Assembly (NCBI GenBank): GCA_030524635.1
Contig: JAUNGG010000038.1
Span: 1 to 39,067, forward strand
DNA: 39,067 nt
Direction: 5' to 3'
Origin: Lachnospiraceae bacterium
Lineage (GTDB): Bacteria > Bacillota > Clostridia > Lachnospirales > Lachnospiraceae
This document shows, piece after piece, positions 32,478 to 39,067 of this stretch. Both the position numbers and the translations under genes were made by a program. Positions within the stretch are counted from its first letter, which is position 1; each line of letters starts with the position of its first letter. Below the pieces are notes generated by a model that ran no database searches, was not told the DNA's origin, and worked only from the letters and a program-made list of their open reading frames with translations.

Positions 32478-34037
32478 CTATTCTGCGAAGTGAAATGGCT
32501 TGATCTGACGAACCACATCCATGATGGTGCCGTCTCTTGCCTCGATAATACCTACTACCTTGTCGGTAAACTGCACCTTCTCCGGCTCGCCTACGATGGA
32601 GTAGGCGATGTCCCGCAGTTCCTCGATGGTCTTAAAGGGCAGGTCCACATCCTTCATGCACTCGATCAGATCCTGACGCTTCGGATTGATGGCAATGCCG
32701 TAATCGGTGATCACAACGTCAATGCTCTCCCCAGGAGTGGTAACGGTAGTAACCTCAGAACAGATGGCCGGGATTCTTCCCTGTAATAATGGTGCGATTA
32801 CGATGGTGCACTTGGCACCTGCCGCCGTATCCGGATGGCCGCCCTGGGCTCCGGTGATCACACCGTCAGAGCCTACCACTACGTTGCAGTTAAAGTTTAC
32901 GTCTACTTCCAGCGCTGCCAGAATCACAAAATCCAGCTTATTTACAACAGCGCCCTTATTAAAGGGATCGGCATACTCGCCGGCAGAAATCCGGAAATGC
33001 TTTAAATTCTTTACCGACTCCACGGCTGCTAAGTCAAAGTCCTGGGTATCTAACAGGCAATCTACCTGTCCGTTGATCAGCAGGTCGCACATAGGCTTGG
33101 TCAGTCCGCCTACACCGAAGCGCATCCGGATATTCCGCTCCTTCATGATCTTTGCCAGAGAGATGGTGGATGCAATGGAAGCGCCGCCTACACCAGTCTG
33201 GTAGGAGAAGCCGTCCTTAAAGTAAGGGGTATTTACCACAAACTGGGTACAGTAATCGGCCATCATCAGCTTCCGCATATCGGTGGTCGGCTTCGCTGCT
33301 CCGGTTGCGATCTTCTTCGGGTCACCGATGGCATCTACCACCACCACATAGTCCACCTTGGTCATGGAGATATGAGCCGGGAAGTTGGGGAAGGGCACCA
33401 GACAGTCGGTGATCGCCACCACCTTGTCTGCGTAATCGCCGTCAACCATGGCGTAGCTGAGCACGCCGCAGTCGCTCTTTCCGCCGATACCGCGGCAGTT
33501 GCCGTAATCATCACAGGTAGGCGCTCCGATAAAGGCGATATCGATCCTGGTCTCACCGCTCTCGATGGCTCTTACACGGCCGCCGTGGGAGCGCATGATG
33601 GCAAGACCCTTAAGCTTGCCCTCGGAGATGGCCTGGCCGATCTTTCCTCTCACACCGGAGGACTGGATATTGGTGATGGTTCCGTCCTCAATATAAGGCA
33701 CGATGGGGTCGTGAGCCTTTCCTAAAGAGCTGGCGCAGATGGTGATATCCTTGATTCCCATCTTATGAACCTCTTCCATTACCATGTTTACAATGTAGTC
33801 ACCCTCACGGAAATGATGATGGAAGCCTAAGGTCATGCCGTCCTTGATGCCGCACTTTACTAACACTTCATGGATATTCTCCACCAGCTTGCTGTCTGTA
33901 TTGTTCACCACACATTTGGTCATGGGGCCGTCCTTCTTATAGGTGTAGCCGTCCCGGTAATGATTTCCCTGGAATACTTCCTTTCCGGTAATCTGTAAAA
34001 TCTCCTCTGGTATGTCTCTTCCAACTGCGTTGATCAT
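32478..34037 (-). CDS. citF: citrate lyase alpha subunit (citrate:acetyl-ACP transferase)
   Basis: A 519-aa subunit that swaps acetyl for citryl on the CitD thioester. It shows family blocks GKEVFQGNHYRDGYTYKKDG, LGFHHHFREGDYIVNMV, THDPIVPYIEDG-type AHDPIVPYIEDGTI, MRSHGGRVRAIESGE and TGAQGGHPDTAAGAKCTI near the end. The start at 34037 is one base after the citE stop, with AAGGGGG nine bases upstream; the longer in-frame extension overlapping citE has no family similarity. Third gene of the lyase core. Confidence 0.95.
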   Translation of the reverse strand: MINAVGRDIPEEILQITGKEVFQGNHYRDGYTYKKDGPMTKCVVNNTDSKLVENIHEVLVKCGIKDGMTLGFHHHFREGDYIVNMVMEEVHKMGIKDITICASSLGKAHDPIVPYIEDGTITNIQSSGVRGKIGQAISEGKLKGLAIMRSHGGRVRAIESGETRIDIAFIGAPTCDDYGNCRGIGGKSDCGVLSYAMVDGDYADKVVAITDCLVPFPNFPAHISMTKVDYVVVVDAIGDPKKIATGAAKPTTDMRKLMMADYCTQFVVNTPYFKDGFSYQTGVGGASIASTISLAKIMKERNIRMRFGVGGLTKPMCDLLINGQVDCLLDTQDFDLAAVESVKNLKHFRISAGEYADPFNKGAVVNKLDFVILAALEVDVNFNCNVVVGSDGVITGAQGGHPDTAAGAKCTIVIAPLLQGRIPAICSEVTTVTTPGESIDVVITDYGIAINPKRQDLIECMKDVDLPFKTIEELRDIAYSIVGEPEKVQFTDKVVGIIEARDGTIMDVVRQIKPFHFAE

Positions 34038-34038
34038 C

Positions 34039-34941
34039 TTATAAATCCCCCTTATACACGCCGGATGCCTTGGCAAGGTCAATGGTACGCTTCGCTCCAT
34101 CATAGAATGCGATGTCGATCATCTTGCCGTCAACCGTGAACACGCCGATTCCCAGTGCCTTCTTCTCATCGATCTCCTTTACCACCTTTTCCGCAAAGAT
34201 GATATCCTTCTGGGACGGGGTAAAGATCTCATGGACGATGCTGATCTGTCTTGGATTGATGATAGACTTTCCGTCAAAGCCCATCAGGTGGATGGTCTCC
34301 ACATCCTTCCGGAACCCTTCCATATCGTCTAAGTTGGTGTATACCGTATCAAAGCACTGCACCCCTGCCGCTCTTGCCGCAATGATCATGTTCTGTCTTG
34401 CGCCCATCAGCTCCAGTCCGGTGCCGGTAATGTGGGTCTGTAAATCCTTGGTGTAGTCGCCGCCGGAAAGGGCGATTCCGAACAAACGCTCCGAGGATTC
34501 GCAGATATCTAAGGACCGCATCACGCCTCTTGCTGACTCGATGGCTGCCATGATCAGAGTCCGGCCCTCCGGAATGTTAAATTCCTTCTCTGCCGCGATC
34601 ACTTCTGCCTCCACCAGCTTTACATCTTCTGCCCGCTCCGTCTTGGGGATTCGGATGGCGTCACAGCCCCCTGCCACTGAACAGCGGATATCCTCCTTCC
34701 AGTACGGGCTGTCCAGTCCGTTGATCCGCACCACCCGCTCACAGCCCCGGTAGTCGATCTCCTGCAGCGCATGATATAAAGAAAATCTGGCTGCATCCTT
34801 CTGGTTCTCCGCCACCGCATCCTCAAGATCCAGCATAATGGAATCCGGCTTGTAGATGTAAGGATCTTTAATTAAGCTTGGCTTCTGGGCATTTAAAAAC
34901 ATCATAGTACGTCTCAGACGTTTCTTATTTGCATTCATCAT
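34039..34941 (-). CDS. citE: citrate lyase beta subunit (citryl-ACP lyase)
   Basis: A 300-aa HpcH/HpaI TIM-barrel lyase that splits citryl-ACP into oxaloacetate and acetyl-ACP. Seen: RRTMMFLNAQKPSLIKD, DSIMLDLEDAVAENQKDAAR (metal-site acid), RVVRINGLDSPYW, IRIPKTERAEDV, AAIESARGVM and FDGKSIINPRQISIVHEIF. The start ATG overlaps the citD stop by four bases (ATGA), indicating coupled translation. All catalytic blocks look intact. Confidence 0.95.
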   Translation of the reverse strand: MMNANKKRLRRTMMFLNAQKPSLIKDPYIYKPDSIMLDLEDAVAENQKDAARFSLYHALQEIDYRGCERVVRINGLDSPYWKEDIRCSVAGGCDAIRIPKTERAEDVKLVEAEVIAAEKEFNIPEGRTLIMAAIESARGVMRSLDICESSERLFGIALSGGDYTKDLQTHITGTGLELMGARQNMIIAARAAGVQCFDTVYTNLDDMEGFRKDVETIHLMGFDGKSIINPRQISIVHEIFTPSQKDIIFAEKVVKEIDEKKALGIGVFTVDGKMIDIAFYDGAKRTIDLAKASGVYKGDL

Positions 34942-35237
34942 TTGATGGCACCTCCCCATGGAAGATTTTCGATCTGGCAGGCGGAACGGAAAATGGCACC
35001 CTCCACCCTGGCCTTAATGGTGCAGTCCAATGCTCCCTTGTCCACCATGGTCAGCTTTACATTGTCCACCTCCAGATTCTTTAAGGTTTCCATAACCACC
35101 TTCTTGATCTGGTTTCCAAACTGATTGATCACTGCACTTTCTAAATGAAATTCAACGGCGCCTTCCCCCGGCTCTACCGTTACCTGGCAGTCACTGGATT
35201 CCAGTGTTCCTGCTACTGCTGGTCTTGTGATTTCCAT
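34938..35237 (-). CDS. citD: citrate lyase gamma subunit (acyl carrier protein)
   Basis: A 99-aa acyl carrier protein. The attachment serine for the phosphoribosyl-dephospho-CoA group is S14 in AVAGTLESSDCQV, at the position known from other CitD proteins. The family tail ALDCTIKARVEGAIFRS is also present. The start at 35237 has AGGAGG six bases upstream; an upstream in-frame ATG at 35264 is rejected. It follows the aconitase-family gene by 39 bases. Confidence 0.95.
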   Translation of the reverse strand: MEITRPAVAGTLESSDCQVTVEPGEGAVEFHLESAVINQFGNQIKKVVMETLKNLEVDNVKLTMVDKGALDCTIKARVEGAIFRSACQIENLPWGGAIK

Positions 35238-35276
35238 ACCTTTCCTCCTGTTAACCCGATTCATCGCTTTCCCATA

Positions 35277-37577
35277 TTACTGAGCATTTCTGCGGTTCTT
35301 GTTATAATTGATCAGGCAGCCAGCCTTTACGATGGCCCGCTCTTCCTTGGTCATATCCGCTACATACAGATTTAACTCCTTTGCAGCTCCGTCCTTAATC
35401 ACATAAGCTTTGATGTTCTTCAAATCACCGTCCAGCGCTTCCCGGATTCCTGGAACATAGATATAGTCACCTACCTCAAAGTTCAGCTCATCCGTAGTCT
35501 GGAATGGGATCATGCCCCAGTTCATTACATTGGAACGATAACGCTTGGTTGCATACTCTCTGGTAATGTTTGCCAATCCGCCGATCACTCTCTGACAGCT
35601 TGCTGCCTGCTCTCTGGCAGAACCGTCGCCTGGCTTATTGGCATATACCATGCTTCCGATCTCTGTTGCAGCGATTTCCACCTGCTCCTGTCCCGGAATG
35701 GTGCGGATGGTGTCAAACACAGCCGTTAATTCCGGCTCCAAAGCAGTTACATCCTGCCCCTTTACACGAGCCTTCTCCAGCTTATCCACTTCCTTGCTTC
35801 TGCCCACATACTCCGGATCTCTTCTGGATAAGGTAAACTCAGCCAGTCCTAATGGGTTGGAACGGTAGGAAGAAGTCTCACCGGAAGGAATCAGTTCATC
35901 GGTGGTGGTTACTTCGTCTAAGATCTTGGAGCATACCTTTAATACGATATTGTCTGTTAATGGGCTCATCTCCGGCCAATCCTTGATATTCGGGCCGTAG
36001 ACCAGGCTCTTCTCCGTCTCGCCGCTGCCGAAGCCCTGATATACACGAGCGTCATAAACCGTCTTATCAAAGCTGTACTCCGGCACATCGCCCCAGCAGT
36101 CGTACTCCGTTGCGGAGGTTAAGATACCGCCGTTTGCTGCGGTTGCTGCGATGGAACGTGCATCCATCAGTGCAACTGCAGACATCTGTCCGTTGCCTGG
36201 CTTGGAGCCTTCTCGGTTCGGGAAGTTTCTGGTGGTGTGGCGGATGCTTAAGCCGTTATTGCAAGGCGTGTCGCCTGCGCCGAAGCATGGTCCGCAGAAT
36301 GCGGTACGGATGATTGCACCGGCCTCCATCAGATCTGCGATCATGCCCTTTCTTACCAGGTCGATAAATACCGGCTGGGAAGAAGGATATACTGCTAAGG
36401 AGAACTCGCCTGCACCGCAGCTTCTGCCCTTTAACATATGAGCAGCCTCGATTACGTTGGTGTAGTTGCCGCCTGCACAGCCTGCAATCACGCCCTGCTG
36501 TACCTGAAGCTTTCCATCTACGATCTTATCGGTTAAGGTAAAGCTTGCTCTTCCGTCGCTGATCCGTGCCGCTTCCTTCTCTACCCCTCTTAAGATATCT
36601 CCAAGATTTGCATTCAGCTCGTCAATCTCGTAGGTGTTGCTTGGGTGGAATGGGAGAGCGATCATCGGCTTAACGGTGCTTAAATCTACAGAAACACAGC
36701 CATCATAGTAAGCCACATCTGCCGGATTCAGCTCCTTGTAATCCTCTCCTCTTCCATGCAGTGCCAGGAAGCTTCTGGTATCCTCATCCGTCTTCCAAAT
36801 GGAGGACAGGCAGGTGGTTTCAGTGGTCATAACATCCACGCCGTTCCGGAAATCGGTAGTCATGGATGCAATGCCAGGTCCTACAAATTCCATTACCTTA
36901 TTCTTTACATAGCCCTTCTTAAATACAGTTCCGATGATAGCCAACGCAATATCCTGAGGACCTACGCCTGGGTTTGGCTTGCCGGTCAGATAAATGGCAA
37001 CAACACCCGGATATGCAACATCATAAGTATCACGGAGAAGCTGCTTTACCAGCTCGCCGCCGCCCTCGCCGATGGCCATGGTTCCCAGTGCGCCGTAACG
37101 GGTGTGGGAGTCAGAGCCCAGGATCATGCGGCCGCAGCCTGCGTGCATTTCTCTCATGTACTGATGAATGACAGCAATGTGAGGAGGAACGTAGATTCCG
37201 CCGTACTTCTTTGCTGCAGATAAACCGAACATATGGTCATCCTCATTGATGGTTCCGCCTACTGCACACAAGGAATTGTGGCAGTTGGTTAATACGTAAG
37301 GAATGGGGAACTTCTCCATGCCGGATGCCTTTGCCGTCTGGATGATTCCTACGAAAGTGATATCGTGGGAAGCCATGGCATCGAATCTCAGTTTTAAATG
37401 CTCCATGTCCTCAGACGTATTGTGTGCCTCCATAATGGAATAAGCAATGGTTCCCTTCTTTGCCTCTTCCTTCACAGCTGCCTTTCCTGTTAATGCCTCC
37501 ACCTTTGCGGCCTCTGCCTCCGGAACGATCTCGCTTCCGTTTACCAGGTATACGCCGCCGTCATACAGTTTTACCAT
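35277..37577 (-). CDS. aconitase-family hydratase heading the citrate lyase operon
   Basis: A 766-aa iron-sulfur hydratase of the aconitase superfamily, of the long monofunctional (YbhJ-like) type. The catalytic 4Fe-4S cysteines are visible in [13 protein letters not shown] and [15 protein letters not shown]. Other signatures are [25 protein letters not shown] near residues 152-174 and the C-terminal swivel domain ending [11 protein letters not shown]. It should interconvert citrate, cis-aconitate and isocitrate or a related acid; the exact substrate is open. It leads acn-citDEFXG, letting isocitrate or aconitate feed into citrate cleavage. The start at 37577 is preceded by AGGAGG. Confidence 0.9.
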   Translation of the reverse strand: MVKLYDGGVYLVNGSEIVPEAEAAKVEALTGKAAVKEEAKKGTIAYSIMEAHNTSEDMEHLKLRFDAMASHDITFVGIIQTAKASGMEKFPIPYVLTNCHNSLCAVGGTINEDDHMFGLSAAKKYGGIYVPPHIAVIHQYMREMHAGCGRMILGSDSHTRYGALGTMAIGEGGGELVKQLLRDTYDVAYPGVVAIYLTGKPNPGVGPQDIALAIIGTVFKKGYVKNKVMEFVGPGIASMTTDFRNGVDVMTTETTCLSSIWKTDEDTRSFLALHGRGEDYKELNPADVAYYDGCVSVDLSTVKPMIALPFHPSNTYEIDELNANLGDILRGVEKEAARISDGRASFTLTDKIVDGKLQVQQGVIAGCAGGNYTNVIEAAHMLKGRSCGAGEFSLAVYPSSQPVFIDLVRKGMIADLMEAGAIIRTAFCGPCFGAGDTPCNNGLSIRHTTRNFPNREGSKPGNGQMSAVALMDARSIAATAANGGILTSATEYDCWGDVPEYSFDKTVYDARVYQGFGSGETEKSLVYGPNIKDWPEMSPLTDNIVLKVCSKILDEVTTTDELIPSGETSSYRSNPLGLAEFTLSRRDPEYVGRSKEVDKLEKARVKGQDVTALEPELTAVFDTIRTIPGQEQVEIAATEIGSMVYANKPGDGSAREQAASCQRVIGGLANITREYATKRYRSNVMNWGMIPFQTTDELNFEVGDYIYVPGIREALDGDLKNIKAYVIKDGAAKELNLYVADMTKEERAIVKAGCLINYNKNRRNAQ

Positions 37578-37665
37578 CTTGTTTCCTCCTCCTGTGGAAT
37601 TGAATTTAATTTTTGGGTTTCTTTTTTGTTTGTTTGCGTTTTTTTCTCAGTTAGCTTGTATCTAT

Positions 37666-37694
37666 AATATATAACGTCTTTGATTATAATTCAA
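37666..37694 (-). promoter_or_regulatory. promoter of the aconitase/citrate lyase operon
   Basis: Minus-strand -35 TTGAAT (37694-37689), 17-base spacer, -10 TATATT (37671-37666), with an untranslated leader of about 80 bases. Confidence 0.6.
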
Positions 37695-37715
37695 ATACTA
37701 TGTATATTATAAATC

Positions 37716-37734
37716 ATATAGGTTTTTCCTATAT
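37716..37734. promoter_or_regulatory. candidate LysR-type operator
   Basis: Inverted repeat ATATAGG-TTTTT-CCTATAT, 22 bases upstream of the acn -35 box. It contains a T-N11-A style dyad, as expected for LysR-type regulators acting on a divergent target. The rest of 37578-37916 holds the two promoters and no gene. Confidence 0.6.
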
Positions 37735-37916
37735 ACAATTTTAGAAAAAAGGCCATACAAAGCAGGATCAGAATAACCCACTCTTCCACTGATTATGTCC
37801 CTATGATCCGGAAACAGAATATTTTCTTGGTAGAAAAAAGCTTTCGCAAAATTTCTGATTCGTTTATACTTATAGAAAGCTTAGAAAAGTAAGAAACCAT
37901 TTTAAAGGAGGCCTTC

Positions 37917-38852
37917 ATGACCAGCCGCGAACTTCTGTATGTGAAAACCATAGCCAATGAAAAAAGCATCTCCCAAGCTGCCAAAAAGCTTTTTATCGCC
38001 CAGCCTTCGCTCAGCCAGTCTCTTCAGCGCATAGAAGAGAGCCTGGGCACCCAGCTTTTCAACCGCGGCACCGGCGGTCTGACTCTGACCTACGCCGGGG
38101 AACGCTACTATCAGATCGCATGTCAGATCTTAAAAATCTATGAGGATTTTGAGACCGAGATCAGTGATATCAATAATCTAAAAACCGGCCGCATTTTTAT
38201 GGGAATCACCAACCATCTGGGAACCATTATTCTGCCGAAGATTCTGCCGGAATTTAAGCAGGAATGCCCCTTTGTGGAAATCCAGGTGTATGAAGAAAAC
38301 ACAGACCGTCAGGAGGAAAAGCTGCTCTCCGGCGAGCTGGACTTTGCGATTCTCCACGCGCCGAAGAAAAATCCTCATCCCATGCTGAACTATGAAATCC
38401 TGGCAAATGATCCCTTTGTGATCGCCCTGGCACAAAACCATCCCCTGATTGAAAAGGCACAGATCAAAGACGGATACCCTTATCCGGTACTGGATCTAAA
38501 GCTTCTGAAGCAGGAACCCTTCATCATGCTCCACAAGGAACAGCGCATCCGCCATGTTACCGATGCCATCCTGGCCCAGGCCAAGATCAATCCCACGATC
38601 ATACTGACCCTGAAAAACTACGAGACCGCTCAGAGCCTTGCCGGACAAGGGCTTGGCATCACTTTACTGCCCAGTGATTATGCAGATATCACCTCTATGG
38701 ACTGTCCGCCTGCACTTCTGTCCATTGACGAAACATACAGTACAGGGTGGGATCTATGTATCACCACATTAAAAAATGGCTTCCTGTCCAGGGCCGATCA
38801 GTATTTTCTTTCCATTGTAAGGAAATATTATGCTCCAAACAAATGCAAATAA
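37917..38852 (+). CDS. LysR family transcriptional regulator divergent from the cit operon
   Basis: A 311-aa LysR-type regulator. The N-terminal winged helix-turn-helix reads MTSRELLYVKTIANEKSISQ then AAKKLFIAQPSLSQSLQRIE, ending with LFNRGTGGLTLTYAGERYY near residue 65. The effector domain follows, from GRIFMGITNHLGTIILPKIL (about residue 91) to the C-terminus. The start has AAAGGAGG eight bases upstream. Position and the dyad in the intergenic region suggest it controls the acn-cit operon, as CcpC and CitR-type LysR proteins do for citB and cit genes in other Firmicutes; citrate is the likely effector. Confidence 0.9.
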   Translation: MTSRELLYVKTIANEKSISQAAKKLFIAQPSLSQSLQRIEESLGTQLFNRGTGGLTLTYAGERYYQIACQILKIYEDFETEISDINNLKTGRIFMGITNHLGTIILPKILPEFKQECPFVEIQVYEENTDRQEEKLLSGELDFAILHAPKKNPHPMLNYEILANDPFVIALAQNHPLIEKAQIKDGYPYPVLDLKLLKQEPFIMLHKEQRIRHVTDAILAQAKINPTIILTLKNYETAQSLAGQGLGITLLPSDYADITSMDCPPALLSIDETYSTGWDLCITTLKNGFLSRADQYFLSIVRKYYAPNKCK

Positions 38853-38855
38853 ATA

Positions 38856-38884
38856 TTGTAAATTTCTCCCATCCATGGTATAAT
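38856..38884 (+). promoter_or_regulatory. promoter of the right-edge gene
   Basis: -35 TTGTAA (38856-38861), 17-base spacer, perfect -10 TATAAT (38879-38884), beginning right after the LysR stop codon. Confidence 0.65.
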
Positions 38885-38950
38885 GTCTGCATCAGATAAA
38901 TCATTGTCCGTAATTGGCTAATACTTATGATAACAGAAGGGAGTGAAATT

Positions 38951-39067
38951 ATGTTTTCATCAGACGAGATCATGCAGCTGACGCAGATCATGCAGTCACA
39001 GCTAATGCCGATCAATCAGAGACTGGATGCTATGGACCGCAGATTCGACAGCATCGACCAACGGCTG
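38951..39067 (+). CDS. coiled-coil protein, N-terminal fragment cut by window edge
   Basis: Only 39 residues are inside the window. They start at an ATG with GGGAG upstream and show a heptad pattern: LTQIMQSQLMPINQRL then DAMDRRFDSIDQRL. The repeating NQRLDAMDRRFDSIDQRL unit is typical of long coiled-coil proteins with short tandem repeats found in Lachnospiraceae. I cannot assign a function. It has its own promoter. Confidence 0.6.
   Translation, partial: MFSSDEIMQLTQIMQSQLMPINQRLDAMDRRFDSIDQRL

Overview
The window comes from an anaerobic, mid-GC Firmicute. Gene content and style (FMN-riboswitch ribDE-BA-H operon, NupN/BMP nucleoside ABC transporter, DUF1703-type AAA ATPase, GH25 lysozyme with choline-binding-type repeats, citrate lyase, strong AGGAGG ribosome sites, consensus TTGACA/TATAAT promoters) fit class Clostridia, probably Lachnospiraceae. 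This is judged from protein families only; no database comparison was possible. I count 34 coding regions (one cut by the right edge), two metabolite riboswitches, and the 5' tip of a group II intron at the left edge.

Layout. 1-45: 5' end of a group IIC-like intron (minus strand), inserted just after the terminator hairpin of the nup operon. 139-5386: a nucleoside ABC transporter operon (BMP lipoprotein, ATPase, two permeases), preceded by a guanine-family purine riboswitch and its terminator. 5562-8710: an AT-richer AAA/PD-(D/E)XK protein and a secreted lysozyme. 8852-13238: a C-S lyase (PatB/MalY type), a DAACS symporter, RidA and an NhaC-type antiporter, divergent from a MarR regulator (13690-14268); three GTTTA-N4/5-TAAAC dyads lie between the divergent genes. 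14383-21740: individual housekeeping and transport genes (MATE, cyclopropane fatty acid synthase, ZIP, a small helix-turn-helix-like protein, an orphan peptide-binding lipoprotein, O-acetylhomoserine sulfhydrylase). 21942-24620: a metal-resistance operon (CadC-like ArsR sensor, HMA chaperone, P1B ATPase). 24764-28628: the riboflavin operon. 28955-37577: a citrate lyase operon led by an aconitase-family enzyme (acn-citD-E-F-X-G, then a DUF2798-like membrane protein and citC), divergent from a LysR regulator. 38951-end: start of a coiled-coil protein.

How the genes work together. Purine salvage appears controlled at transcription by a riboswitch that terminates the nup leader when guanine is abundant. 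The patB locus can be read as import of a sulfur amino acid or other anionic substrate, beta-elimination to 2-aminoacrylate, and RidA detoxification of that intermediate, under MarR control. The cit locus can interconvert (iso)citrate and aconitate, and cleave citrate to acetate and oxaloacetate; citX and citG make and attach the prosthetic group on CitD Ser14 and CitC acetylates it. No citrate carrier or oxaloacetate decarboxylase lies in the window.

No obviously new multi-gene defence or biosynthetic system is visible. The least explained parts are the large structured leader in front of the DUF2798-like gene within the cit cluster, the extended citX tail with a perfect 20-bp palindrome, the orphan AAA/nuclease protein, and the variant purine riboswitch.
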